From: Karalla daura
Taxonomy: Eukaryota; Chordata; Actinopteri; Chaetodontiformes; Leiognathidae
Length of the DNA stretch: 64,000 nucleotides
NCBI GenBank assembly: GCA_029224185.1
Contig: CM055189.1
Coordinates: 24,147,070-24,211,069 of the forward strand
Reading direction: 5' to 3'
Every line of letters begins with the position of its first letter. Positions within the stretch are counted from its first letter, which is position 1. The translations under genes were made by a program, and so were the position numbers. The notes below the pieces were generated by a model. That model worked only from the letters and a program-made list of their open reading frames with translations, was not told where the DNA came from and made no database searches. Shown piece after piece: positions 22,116 through 34,620 of this stretch.

Positions 22116-23533
22116 GATGATCACCTGACAAGCTGTCCCGTCACAGTAGAAGAGAAAACTGCGTGAGCAGAACAGGATCGAAGAGGATTACACCCTGGGT
22201 CAGGGAGAAAACGCCTAAAAAAAAAATAGAGCACCATGAGAAAAAGAGAGTCATGTCAGGCTTATTTTTTCCACCTACTGCATGGGACCAATTAACAGGG
22301 GGAGTGGGCGTGCTTTCAGATCACCACAAAAAATGTCAAAGCTCACCCGACGATGATGTCAGAAGTATGCAACATCCACCAGCAGATCAGACGGGCAGCG
22401 GATAATTCTACCCTTTACTGATGGTCTTGTTTTTCCAGAAGAGGTTTGCTAAAAACCTCTATGATTGTATTTATTTTCCCTTTGAGAATAATGCTAATTC
22501 TAATCTCGGCGATGACCCTGGGTGAAAGTGTTATGTTCTACAACAGGGCAGATGAGATTATCCAAGAAAGCTGTCGTAAAATGGGATTATTTTGCACTAA
22601 ATGCATGCAAACGCTGCAATGGGCAGGCAGCAAAGAGCAGCAGTAATGTGTTCTGTGACCGGTGACTTCCTGGATGAGTCTGGATCACTGAACATGTCAT
22701 TTCCACTTCACTTCCCGCTGCAGGTACAGTGACATGCCTGGACATATGTGTGTGACCATGGAGTGGCAAACTGACACAACTCTATTATTCTTCTTTTCTG
22801 TAATCCATGGGATTCCACCACAGATTTGCATTTACTTATAAAGGCTAGCAGCTCATCTCTGATGCCACAATGCCTTGGTCAAAGAGAGCAAAGTCTCTGT
22901 AGCTTCTTTGATGCACACTTGAAAGAGTACATGTCCAAGTGGGAACACAATATTAAATATGGATTCTGTTTGGGTCCCACTTCAGTTGCCTCCTCGCCCC
23001 CACCAAACGCCCAACCAGTGTCAATGTCTCCATGTATGAATTCATGTAAGTGGATGTTTTTGTAATGTGAAGGCTCCAGAGTGGAGCGAGTCTTACCTTG
23101 GAAATGTTGTGTGATTACTCAACAAACACAAACAGTGGGTGTAACCTTGGCCACACAGAATTATTCTTTGGAATGGATGGAGGGTGAGGAGGAGTAAAAT
23201 GTGAAATTCCAGAGGGTGTCTCAGTGTGTATCTAACCTTGTGAAAACACAGGGACGTGAGTTTGATAGAGTTATTACACGTCTGTGCTTCTGCCACTTGT
23301 GCAGCTGAATCTATTACCATGAGAGACCGGCCTGCACCGAGATTCTGCTGGGACGTTTCATCACCTCGGTGTCACGGGTCAGGCAATTGCAGCAGCCACT
23401 GTTTGCTTTTCATTACTAAAATACAAACTTTAAGGATGTCTTTTTGTTTTTCTGAACAGAACAATGTTTACCCTGCTGATGATTAGAGTGTTATTATTTC
23501 TACTGTGCCTCAGAAAAAAATGTAATTTTAGAA

Positions 23534-23534
<1 letters not shown>
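22116..23534. other. Intergenic, no gene seen
   Basis: Unique sequence with no exon, RNA gene or repeat recognised. Short frames near 22446-22646 and 22826-23065 have no domain. Confidence 0.5.

Positions 23535-23580
<46 letters not shown>
23535..23580. repeat. GA microsatellite
   Basis: About 22 GA units. Confidence 0.95.
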
Positions 23581-23583
<3 letters not shown>

Positions 23584-23589
23584 TTTTGG

Positions 23590-24540
23590 CTTGGCGAGCC
23601 AGCTTCGGTTCAAACAGCATGCAGCCGCTTTATTGTGGTTATGAGCGTTCAGGAAAATAATTAGCCAAGCACACGTTGTGTATATTAAGCACAAGGCGCC
23701 TCTGACTGTTGTCTCGAGCCTTTTTCTCTCTTAATGTACGATAGCTCAAAGAGAGAGGGCGGTCCTAGACACTGGAAAAAAAAGGATGTAGTAAACAGCA
23801 ACCATCAGGCCAGTTTAGTCTCTGTGTGTATGTTGCTTTACACTGCTTAACCGTGTTGGTCTTGGCTTACACAGTGAGCCGTGATCACTTTCAGGTGTGT
23901 CAGACGCCCACCAGGGAGAGGGGGGAAAGGACGCTGGTTATCACTGCTAGACCTCCCCTGACAACTGTCCAATTATGTATATCACACTCTGCCCACTGTT
24001 TGCACTAGAAGTAATCAATAAAGGACGTGGCTGAGTGAGCATACATTTTGGTGGAACCAAATGCATGAAAACTTAATCATTTGCTTAGGCTGGCGGGGAA
24101 TCAAATATCGGTGGGGAACAAGTAGGCGGTGGCTCTTCTTGAGGGGAGGGACTGATTAGTGATTGTAGCCCCAAGTTTGATGCGGTGCGGTGCGGTGCGG
24201 GAGGCAGGGTGGGCGACGTCTCTCTCCTGACACGGCAAATGGAATGGGTGACAGGTGGAAATGGGGATGAAGAGGGCGGCCCTCCGTTTCATGAATAAAT
24301 GTAAACACAGCGCCATGCAATTACTGGGGCTGGTCATCTCTTTTAGGTTGGGGTGGGGGGTAAACGTGTGGCTACATCCCTGCAGGTCCAATCTAATGAA
24401 AACGCGCAGGTTACTGGGGCGTTTAATTGTATATACGGTAAAGCTAAGAGTGGAGACTGTAGGGGCTTGTTGCGGATGAAAGCCCAACCCTACAAGTGGA
24501 AAATGTGATTCAGTTTAAACATAGCGTTTCGTTTATTGAT
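23590..24540. promoter_or_regulatory. Candidate non-coding regulatory region
   Basis: Unique, mixed-GC stretch with GAAAATAATTAGCC, GGAATCAAATATCGG, ATGCAATTACTGGGG and GTTTAATTGTATAT words. It contains a four-unit TGCGG repeat at 24181-24200. No exon recognised; the 128-codon minus-strand frame shows no domain. Conservation has not been tested. Confidence 0.25.
24181..24200. repeat. TGCGG x 4 tandem repeat
   Basis: Four perfect five-base units. Confidence 0.9.
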
Positions 24541-24766
24541 CGGCTGTGGAAGGTGAGATCATCAGAGCAACAGGGGCCCGGCAGATGGATTCATTTGAAC
24601 ATGTCATGAGAACACATGGGTCTTGTTGCTCCGGAGAATAACTCGTTACACAGGGATGGGCAAATGAAATTTTTGATGGCAGTGAACAGACAAACACTTT
24701 GTCATACAAAACTTCACTGTCTATATGAGTCTTTTTTTTAATGCTAAATAGATGCTTGGGTGACCT

Positions 24767-25010
24767 ATTGAATAGCACTGTTGCCAGAAAGCCACAGATC
24801 ACACACAGCATGTTCTGTCAGTGTCTGCTTGGGTTTTCTCCTTGTACTCTGGGTTCCTCCCATAGCCCAAAACATGCATGTGTGGGTCAACTGGAGACTG
24901 TAAATCGCTCTTATGTACGAGTATGGGCTGGTGACCTGTCGCTTGTTCAACCCATGTGCTCTGGTGGACCCTTGCGACACAAAGTGGGTAGGGTAAGTAA
25001 TGGATAGATT
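24767..25010 (+). repeat. Interspersed repeat copy, fairly complete body
   Basis: Ordered words AGCACTGTTGCC, GTGTCTGCTTGGGTTTTCTCC, GGTTCCTCCCATAGCCCAAA, ACATGCATGTGTGGGTCAACTGG, GACTGTAAAT and GGCTGGTGACCTGTC match the usual order of a repeat I know from fish genomes. It is the longest of the related fragments in this window (others at 8595, 14426 and 21745). Confidence 0.65.
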
Positions 25011-25194
25011 AATATAGGTGAGATAAAGGCGTCAGACTGAGATATGGATGCCTATACTGATGAAAATGTGTCTTTGCAACAATTACAGGTTCCATTGCAA
25101 AAATCACCAATGGGTCACATGAATTCAATGCGTCCTCACACAGACTGGTGCTGATCTTCATCTGATTTGAAATATATCTCATGCGATCATCTGC

Positions 25195-25206
25195 ATGCAT
25201 ATGCAT
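25195..25206. promoter_or_regulatory. Perfect MORE-type POU dimer palindrome
   Basis: ATGCATATGCAT is exactly the published MORE element (More palindromic Oct factor Recognition Element), bound by POU-domain homodimers such as Oct-1 and Oct-4. It lies between an interspersed repeat and a candidate regulatory block. Binding by Pou4f2 is not implied. Confidence 0.4.
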
Positions 25207-25309
25207 ATCTGCTTGGTATTAACACTTATCCACCACAAAAGAGGCAGGTCAAAGCAGACTACAGTTATATCTTTTCTATTACCAAGGTTAATCAATAATT
25301 CATGGGTCA

Positions 25310-25910
25310 CAATAGCAGGCGGTGCGAGGCAGGGGGAGGTGGGGGGGACACCCTAAGATCCTCTCACTAAACAGGATCCCCTCGAAAACAGGAAGAGGAA
25401 ATCAGAGCCTAAAACCACTCCATATGAGAGGAAAAATAACCCTTCATCGCACCCTCCCATATCTGTAGCACGAGGTGGACCAGATTCATGCTCGTCCTGG
25501 CCAGCACACCGGCACCCAATCAGGCGTTCCACAGCGAGGCGATAACCTTTTCTTTCCCCTCATTGCCTGCGCTGGTCTCTGAGTAGTACTCACACCATCA
25601 CTTAGAGCATTAATCAAAAAGCGAGTGCCTAATGGCTCCTGACAGGCGGCGTCCATAATGGGCTGCAGTCCAAGCCTGCATCTTCCTCACGCATCTGGTA
25701 ACACTAACAGCAGCAGCCCGCGTACAGCTGCCTGCCCGGCCGCCGCTAGATTGTTAATGACTGGGTGATGCGGTCTCACTCGCCATAAAACACTTAGGGC
25801 CCTGAGATGTTACCGCATCATGCATGAAGAAAGCTTTTTGATAGTATGCTAATCTCAGCCATTACTGCGGGATGATTTACAATCACTTAAACAGCACATG
25901 AGCCGGCTGC
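25310..25910. promoter_or_regulatory. Candidate enhancer region
   Basis: Unique sequence of high complexity with GCATTAATCAAAAAGC, TTGTTAATGACTGGG, CATCATGCATGAAG, octamer-like ATGCTAAT (25846-25853) and CATAAAACAC. It is unusually rich in GC for this desert around 25630-25760. No coding frame. This is among the stronger-looking blocks, but conservation has not been tested. Confidence 0.4.
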
Positions 25911-25990
25911 AGAGACACACGCTGCCTGGCTGGGATAATAAAGACGCTGGCGCATGTTGATCATTAGAGAGCTCTCTCTCCCACTTTCCC

Positions 25991-25992
<2 letters not shown>

Positions 25993-26032
<40 letters not shown>

Positions 26033-26050
26033 CGTGTGTGTGTGTGTGTG
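25993..26050. repeat. GT microsatellite
   Basis: GT units with a GCGTGCGT interruption. Confidence 0.95.
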
Positions 26051-27922
26051 AAAACATGCACTCTGGATGCAGTGGCATTTGGCTTAATTAGTAAGCGATT
26101 TTAACATGAAAGAGACAAAAGACAAAAGGGAGAAAGTGTGCGGTGCTTTATGGTGCCGCAGTGTTGTTTACTACCTGTATGTGCCTCGACAACCGTGCAG
26201 TAACAAGGATTTTTATGAGGTACAACACATTTTTTAATCATTAAAATGCCAATAAACTGCATTTTTGTTTAATCTGAAGGTCAAGCTGCTCTTTTGATTT
26301 CTCCCAAAAAGTGCAAAGACTTAATATGCTTTGACTGATGTTTTTTCAATTACGTCTTTCCTTTATTCACAGTAAATTGAAGTATGATTGAGTGACAGCC
26401 AAGATGCTGTCAATTCAGAGAAATAACCTTTAAATAAAATTGGACAAATGCCACTTCCTGAAAGTGAATGATGATGGCAAGTGTTATTTTCTGGGTCAGG
26501 CACATCAATATGGAAATATTACAATGCAAAATTCCTAATAGAATTTAAAGACAAACACAACCAAAGCAGACAAAAACATCTGACAATACAATGAACTCCT
26601 ACTGTGTTAATAGATGTCCAATCTGTGACAACCTGTTACAAAGTCATGTATGGTTTCTCAATACACTCATAGTTTTAAAGAGAAAAATTGCTCAAGCACT
26701 GAGTTCTTTTTTATTTAAAACATTCAGAGCAGAAAGTAGATTAACTACACTGAAAGCTATTCATAAAATGCATGTTCAAAGTCAAAAGAAGGTAGATAAA
26801 CTTATCAAAACCTATTTGTTAAATCTGTGCATCACTCCAGCATCCCCCCACTGTCTTCCATTGGGTCTCCCTGCTCATCAGAATCTGTTATTGCTCCAAA
26901 TAGAGTAACAAAAAGTGGCCAAAAATACCAAATTACGAAAACATGTGTTGGTGGATTCAACCAATTGCTGATTTATTTGTCCTAATCCAAAGTTATCTCA
27001 CAGTGGCGCGTTTTCAAATAATAACATGTTCTCCAATAAACACGACAGCATGCCCACCTGAGCTGCAGCCTACCGTGTGATGGCTTGTTTCACTACTGTT
27101 TCTCTGGTGTTTCGCTGCGCCTGACAATTTATGTGAGCGGGCGACATGCCATTCAGCAACCTGCTGCCAGTGTGTAACACCTAGTTTTTCGATTGCTTTT
27201 TCTACATGTAAAGCTAGGAAATTGCATCAATTTTTCATAGGAGGCAGCATTTTGTTGTGCACAGATTCAATGGGCAAGGAGATAAACAGTGGGGTATTAA
27301 TAATGCAGTGCGGTGACACTGACCTTATTTTGTGCCTTTCAACCTGCACTGATATTTTGATGCACAGTGCCCCGCTACTGCCGAGCACACAGGAGGTTTT
27401 CACGCTCTTTGTTCAAAGCCTGGAAAAAAAAGGAAAAGAGAGACACTTCCTGTTTGACAGAGGTTGCATCACTGCCTAAACAACCTAAAGACATTAACGC
27501 AAATGCTGGGGCAGCGTGCTGGTATCCCAGAGACTCTGTGGAAATATATATATCTTGATTTTTACAGAAACAATGTGAATGCTAAGTGTTGGTTTGACAA
27601 GTGGCGTTGACAGCTGCAGATGCCTTGAAGGTGAAATGTGAGAGGCTTTGACAGGGGACTAAAAAGGCAGTGCAGCAGCCTCTTCTTCACTGCACCGGGG
27701 AAAGATACTAAGCAGCCAAGAGAGGCCTAATAGTCCACCCCAGGTTACCTGCTCAAACACAAATGTCTGAGGGCAAGTGCAGATTGGAAGATGGAGAAAA
27801 CTTTGCATGTTTTATAAAATGTGTCAATTTCTACACACAGTGTCACAACACCTCCGTTTTGTTTCCAACAGTTTAAGTCCTTCACATAATCATGATCATG
27901 TCCTGTGGACCATTTACCAACT
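26051..27922. other. Intergenic, no gene seen
   Basis: AT-rich unique sequence. The 105-codon frame at 26591-26908 has no domain or coding-like composition. Confidence 0.5.
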
Positions 27923-28174
<252 letters not shown>

Positions 28175-29036
28175 AAATTTATACCTACATAATGACATTA
28201 AAAAAATGTTCATTTTCGTATCTTTGTTGACATATTCCAAATTGAGGACAAATATAAATAAAATATTTGTACATTTGTCAACTTGACTGATTGACCAGTT
28301 GGGACAGGAGAAACAACAGACTGGGAAAAGCTGTGAAACATTCTGAATCCCATGTTTGGGACACTCCAGTAGTACACAGGGTGACTGGTAACAATTGATC
28401 GTCCCATAATAGGAATACCCTCAGACAGCTTAGTTGTTCGTAACAACAATTAAGTTGGGTTCAGCGCTCAGCTGCAAGCGAGATGTTACTACATGGGCTC
28501 AGAAACACGAAGGAAAATACTTTCAGTGACACAATTTCGTTTGAAATGACTGCATTTTGGTTTTATGTGGGTTCAACTGCATCCGAACTTGAACTTTTTA
28601 TCACTTACATGTCAAGTGAGACACAAGTCATCTGAGCTCATGATAATGCATACAGCAACAGATTAGCTAGACACTCTCAGGGCATCAGACCTGAGAGAGG
28701 CTAATGTAAAATATCAAAAATGACAGGGGAGGAAAACTGAAAGTCATCTCTGACTGCACTGGAAGATTTTGTGGAACAACTTGGGCCACAGGTCATGCAT
28801 CACACTAATCTTTATTTAGCACCACCGCTGCCCACTTCCCCCAGTTTCATCCAGTACTTAATACCATGCCAGCGTTACAGTCTCAGCCAGAAGATATCCG
28901 TTTGAAATCTATAATTCATGCGTTAAACATTTTATTTGGCATGTTTTAAAAATAAATAACATAAAAGTGTTTTTAAATCTCTCTCTGACCCCTGAGACTG
29001 TGTATAAGCATGTGTGTAAGCATGTGTCAGCACACC
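28175..29036. other. Intergenic, no gene seen
   Basis: Unique AT-rich sequence between two simple-repeat zones. Nothing recognised. Confidence 0.5.
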
Positions 29037-29080
<44 letters not shown>

Positions 29081-29175
29081 TCTTTCAATCATTAGTGGTT
29101 TAGCAGTCATCATTTCTCAGTACAGAACAGAAACACCTGTCCCAGTAGGAAGTTCTTTTAGAGGCAAGTATCAAG

Positions 29176-29248
<73 letters not shown>

Positions 29249-29250
29249 TG
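29037..29250. repeat. Two GT microsatellites 100 bp apart
   Basis: GT runs at about 29041-29078 and 29179-29246 flank a unique segment of about 100 bp. Confidence 0.95.
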
Positions 29251-29711
29251 TAATGTGTGTTTGGCCTCTGGTTCACACATTTACAATTGTGACAAATAAT
29301 GACTAAGCCCAAATCTGCCAGTGGTTTTTACCATGAGTGTTATAACAAGCAGTAATAAGTGTAAATAATGAATGGCCCATATCTTACCATGAGGGGGCCT
29401 GGGCAGCGCTGCTAAACTATTTAAGGTGCCTTGTTGATGGGAGTTATTTTTTGCTGTGGGGCTGTGGAAATTCTCTGGCTTCCCAATAGAGTTTTGGCCT
29501 GACAATAAACAACAGTTTAATACTTTATCTAATCCCTGCCAGGAGGTGAGTCCAACAGCAAGCTCTTGCAGATGTTCACATCCAATAATCTATCCATAAT
29601 TGATGAAACAGGGAGGTCAGATGTAATGGCTGCTGCCATTCCAGCAACAAATAAATGGTTATTGACAAAACAAGCCAGTGTGGCACTGAGTGGGCCGCGA
29701 GATGACAGGCG
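29251..29711. other. Intergenic, possible regulatory segment
   Basis: Unique sequence. 29560-29680 carries CCAATAATC, CATAATTGATG and AACAAATAAATGG words. No exon recognised. Confidence 0.4.
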
Positions 29712-29746
29712 CGGAGAGGAGAGGAGAGGAGAGGAGAGGAGAGAGA
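29712..29746. repeat. GGAGA tandem repeat
   Basis: About six AGGAG units, then GAGAGA. Confidence 0.9.
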
Positions 29747-29861
29747 CGTGGAGACGAGGCAGGAGGCGTCAGTGGAGGAGGAGGGCTGAACTCTGGACTG
29801 TTGCTCCAGTGCATCATCCTGCCGGGCCCAGATGCAGCCCAGAGAGCTGAGATGTCCCCCT

Positions 29862-29930
29862 GGTGGATGCTGGTGGATGGCAGTGGATGGCAGTGGATGG
29901 CGGTGGACACCCCCCACCCCCCACCCCCCC
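29862..29930. repeat. CAGTGGATGG minisatellite plus C tracts
   Basis: Four to five copies of a 10-bp GTGGATGG-type unit (29862-29906) are followed by three C tracts of 6, 6 and 7 (29910-29930) separated by single A. Confidence 0.85.
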
Positions 29931-30990
29931 AGGAGCCGCCAGGAGAGCGTAAACAGGAGGAGAATGAAAGCGATAAAAGAGGGGTGGGGTGTGTTGGGGG
30001 GCGGGGGTGGCGAGCGGCACGGTGAGGTGAGTGCAACTGCATGGAGTGAGCTGAGTGCAGTGGGCCAGCTGTCCGCTCTTCTTTCATCTCTGGGCTTCAT
30101 GTCAGATACAATCTACCTGGCTGTCAAGCCTCGGCAACCATCTCGCAGCGCTCGCTCCCTCGTTCTCCCTCTCAGATTCTATAACTAACTCCCTCCCTAC
30201 TCTCAGCCCCCCTCCTCCCCCACTCTGGCTCCCTCCCTCACTCCCTCCTTCTCTCCCCATTCCCTCTCCATGTCTCTGGTGGCTGCACTGTGGCGTCCAC
30301 CTCTGTGTCCTCTGATTCTGCTGGCTAAATCTCTGCATGCCTTGCAGCATTCTCTCTCCTGCGCCTTCTGTCTCCAGACTGTAAAATACTGTCAATGCAT
30401 TTCCCACATATGTAGAACTGGCAGCATTGTAAATATATGGAAAAATATGAGAGTCACTGCTGAAAAGCAAGGATTTTTCATGCAGTGTCTTTTATATATG
30501 TACAGTCAAAGATTTGCAATATAATTTAATCAAATCAGCAGCACCAGCATCTAACATCATGTTTACCCCTGACTTACTTTTAAGGTCTCACTAATAGGTG
30601 GACGAAATCAGAGATGAAATAACTAACCCTGAAATAAGAGAATATAACAATTGTCACTATCAAACTAATAACACGGACAAAATCAATTAACTGTGCAAAT
30701 TAGGGGAAACCCTAATTGGACGGCTGGTTCAGTTTGAACCATTTTAAAAGTTTGGAGTGATGCATGATTGAAGTTCCCTGACCAATGTTCCTTAAATAAA
30801 ACCCAAAAGTGAAAATATTCTAATCTAAAACCCAGTAATTTAATATGTTTCGCAGCAGGTTGCTGACAGCACTTACAGGCTCTGAAATAGCGTTGGGTTG
30901 GGGATACTACTGCAATGATATCTAAATTTCACTGGTTTTCTGTGTTTGCATGCCAAAAAAAAGAAAAAACAGTGAAGGGCTGGACACGAA
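29931..30990. other. Intergenic, GC-skewed then AT-rich, no gene seen
   Basis: Purine-rich G tracts (29975-30010), then a pyrimidine-rich CCCTCC/CTCCC stretch (about 30185-30275), then AT-rich unique sequence. Overlapping open frames on both strands in the skewed part reflect low stop-codon density, not coding. Confidence 0.5.
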
Positions 30991-30999
30991 GCAGAGGAA

Positions 31000-32400
31000 A
31001 AGGGAGAAAAACAGTTCTGATGTCACAGTGTGGTTCCTCCCTGGCACTTAGCTGGATTTAACACGCTAAACAAAAGCTGCACTTCTTTTAAGCCTCATTA
31101 ACTCTCACAGAGCAAGTGGCTCGGCAGCGCACAAGGCGAGTGGAGCGCTTCGAAGAATTACCAAGAAAGCAGAGGACAACACACTTTTTTGAGCTGGAGA
31201 GGGAAAAAAAGGCCATTTTTAACTCCGGCAGAGCGGCGGTGACTCTCCCTCGTAGAGTTTCCTTCTCCACTGCTTAATTACTGCGTGCGATCATGAATAT
31301 TTCAAGCATATGCTTTCCCACTTTGTCACTGGAGTTCAGAACTAAAAGAAACAAGTTCATATGCATATTAATAAGGGGTTTGTGGGTGGAGGGGGACAGG
31401 AGGACTAAGGGTTGCCAGTGTGCTGGTGACAGCAGGAGGAAATGGCACTCATTCCCCGGCAGCTGCTCTTTTTAGATCCCCCTCAGAGGGAACTGCCCGA
31501 GGAGGGCCTCCGCCACAAAGGGGATAAAGGAGATGAGGGCTCTTGATGGAAAACAGGCAAACAACCACTGGGACCCCGTCCCACCCCCCCACCCCCCCTT
31601 CAAACACTAATGTGAGTGCACACTTGCACACATGCACACACAGAAACCCTTGGCCCACACTTAGCCGACCCCCAGGAGTTGTCAGGAGCTCTTTAGCATT
31701 TTCCGCCGTGGCTGCTAAACTGTGCATTAGCAGCAGGCTAACGGCAGCGCTCTAATGACAGACTGAGACTGAAGAGAGATTTCTTCCTTGCTACGTATAA
31801 TGACAAATGGGAGGCTGTCCTGAGGGAGGGGGAATGAGCTGAGGCCCCGGCAGCATCTGAGGCCCCTATCGGTTGAAGGGGGCCGTACTATTAAAATGAC
31901 AATATAAATGTAAATCCTAAGTAATAATTCTTAAAAACGGCTGACGCGACCCTCTCTTGGATCACGTGCGTCACTGCACTAACATGGTCTAGGGGCAGCA
32001 TTAAACATTGTCTAATTGAATTTATGGACCTTTAAATACCACTTAGCACCCAGTAGAGCATAATGATATGCTTTATTTAACATATCTAAACAAAGACGAT
32101 TACGGCATTGTGCAGGTTTAATGGCGCACAAAGTGTTCTCTTTTCTCTTGATAAAGGGGCCCGTTTGCACACGTGAATGTCTTGTTGCCAAATCCTCGGC
32201 AAATAAAAGCCTCCCAGTTAATTTGATCTATTCTCGCTGCAAATAGGGCAACCCTTGATTAATTTGAACTCTGTCAGGTCTGTATGGAGATATCAAGAAT
32301 TCCAATGGCAAGTTCAAAGGGAGCGCTAATTAGTTTGACCTTTCCTGTCATAATTAGCATGCCCAGTCAACCTCCCACAACTTACTAGCAAGAACAAAAG
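31000..32400. promoter_or_regulatory. Candidate regulatory cluster (largest in window)
   Basis: Several adjacent unique blocks. Examples are CCTCATTAAC (31093-31102, Brn3 core), TGCTTAATTACTGCG (about 31271), ATGCATATTAATAAG (31361-31375, a POU/homeodomain composite close to ATGCATAATTAAT), GCATAATGATATGC, CCTTGATTAATTTG, TTCAAAG (TCF/LEF), GCGCTAATTAG with TTTGACCTTTCC, and TCATAATTAGCATG (about 32349-32362). There is no coding frame. The density of homeodomain words with balanced GC suggests one or more enhancers; conservation has not been tested. Confidence 0.45.
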
Positions 32401-34560
32401 GGGAAACACTCACGCTGTGTTCCTGGGACAAAACATCCACTTCATTGATGCCTCCCAACAATACCGTTACACAACATTTGGCTCGACGTGCCCCTGGTTT
32501 GTACAATCCTTAAGATGGATGCAGATCTTAAACAGACTCATGCACATAGGTAGTCAATGTGTGGAAAGTGTCCTAAAATGTAAGTCAGGAGTCCAAAGGA
32601 TAGGCATGCAGGGTAAGGCAATTAGAGCTCTTGCTGCTATATCACTTCTCCTAACATGCCAGAGGTACTAAATGTGATTTATAGTGGGAGGTCCTGCTGG
32701 GCACTGTTAAAGGGGAAAGAATTGAGAGGCAGTCAAAAGGAGCATAATGGCTTAATATCACCGTCCAAATAAGTGTTTTGTCTCTTTTTGTCTTAATTTT
32801 TTGAGTAAAGAAAAAAGATTTACCACAGACAGACAGACAACACAGAGCTTAATAATGAAATTAATTACAGGCCAGCTACCAGACGATCACTTCACAATGC
32901 TGCTTGTACACTCGTGTACCTTAAGTAATCTAACCACTTAAGCCCATTGCTTAGGGTTCTCAAAGTATTATTAACCATTTATCTGTAGCCGGGGTGAGCT
33001 GATGTCCAGGATTAGAGCACAGTTCTAATGCTGCTATCTGTAAACACATCAGAACCACTGCCACCGCGACAATAAACCCTTGTGATCTGTTTCAGATCTT
33101 GTTCCACTTTCCTATCAGCTGTCATCACAGTCCCTATAATTCCCTTTCTTAGCGCCAAGATTTTTCTGTCTTTTCCCCCCCTGAAAGGAGGCACAAAGAG
33201 AACAGGACAGAGAGGGGTGGCTTTTGTTTTGGTACCTCTGTGTCTTCCCCCACTCTCTCTCTCTGTCTCTCTCTCTCTTCCCATCCCTCTGTGGGGCTCT
33301 GGTGTGATTATTACACTTTCAGTGGAGGATTTAACCACGGGCCAGTTGGGCCATCGCCTCGGGGAGGCCCCGATTTCAATGCGCGTGTGCTACTTTTTCC
33401 CCCAGTTTATTGCCTTGCCTTTTATTCTGCCAGACAGTCCCACTGACATCAGGGGGCTCTTAGAATAACTCGCCCGAGGCAGTCAGATCCCTGAACCTTA
33501 AATCAGCCACCGTATACTGGTATAGGTTCCAGATCTGAACACCAGCCACTGCTAATAGACAGAGATAACTCACATGATGCTAAGGATGATTTTTTCACAT
33601 TATTGTTGTAATATTTGCATATTTTGTCAAGGAAGGGTGTGTCTCTGAGCTCAACTTCATCTTGAACTGGATAATCAACCACTGATCAAAAATGTGATTG
33701 TGATTTTCATATTTGATTATGTTCGACAAGAGACACGCAGGTTGAAGTAGAGAGGCAAACATTAACATCAAAAACACAAGCCATCACAGATCACAGGACT
33801 CCCATCTCTAAAACATATACTATATTGTAACATTAGTTTTGGTCTTGCACTGCAGATGTCTTCACTCAAATCCTTTCCCCTTTATTTTCGAGCAGAATGA
33901 AAGTCAATGTTTTTTGTCACTTTTTGCAATGATATCTTGAAATGTAAGGCTCTACTTCGCTACGATATAAAACAAAGTTTATTGGATATTAAACAAGAGG
34001 TAAATATATATTTTGGTGTCATTTTAATGAAAAATCTTGCATATATGATCTCAATATAGTTTTGCGGCTTCTTGATGACTCCCAACCCAGTCACAAAGAA
34101 AAAAAATACTGTGGTTTGAATCAGAAGTCTGTTTATAGCAGCTAAAATCAATCTATGACAGATCTGGAGTGTACTAATTGGACTATGTGAGAATTTAGGC
34201 ATAATTAGCTGTTTGCAAATCCAGGAGGGACCCTCTTTTGTATTGACGGTCTTGGCTCCTCTCTTCTCTGGTCAGTGCAGGCTGGGCATGGATCAATGTC
34301 ACAAGTCAAGTACAGGTCAAGCTAGTGAGGAAAAATTGAGACCAACTATGATTCAGTGAAAGGAAATCAATAACCTTCTGTGCTATGTGAATAAACAGCA
34401 TTAATGTCCAACATGTAAAGTGATAAAGAAAACTGTTAAGAAGAGAATATTACTAATAACAATAATACTCATATAACACATAGGATTTGACCCAGCGTGC
34501 TTAATAATGCAACCTGAGCCTTTATTCTAGAGTGGAGAAGATTGGAAGTATATTCATTTG
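32401..34560. other. Intergenic, no gene seen
   Basis: Unique sequence with a CT-rich stretch at about 33250-33285. The frames at 33012-33338 (minus) and 33082-33468 (plus) overlap each other and show no domain. Confidence 0.5.
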
Positions 34561-34562
34561 AA

Positions 34563-34620
34563 TGCACTCAAAATCATGCACTTTGAGTGCATGATTTATA
34601 TATATATATACATATATATA
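34563..34620. other. Overlapping inverted repeats next to a TA run
   Basis: TGCACTCAAA (34563-34572) pairs with TTTGAGTGCA (34582-34591). AAATCATGCACT (34571-34582) pairs with AGTGCATGATTT (34586-34597) across a 3-base loop. The two hairpins share sequence, so only one can form at a time. A TA/CATA run follows to 34620. Confidence 0.8.

Noticed and set aside
29576..30188. Several long overlapping frames on both strands
   Set aside because: Caused by GGAGG/CCTCC skew and C tracts that contain few stop codons.
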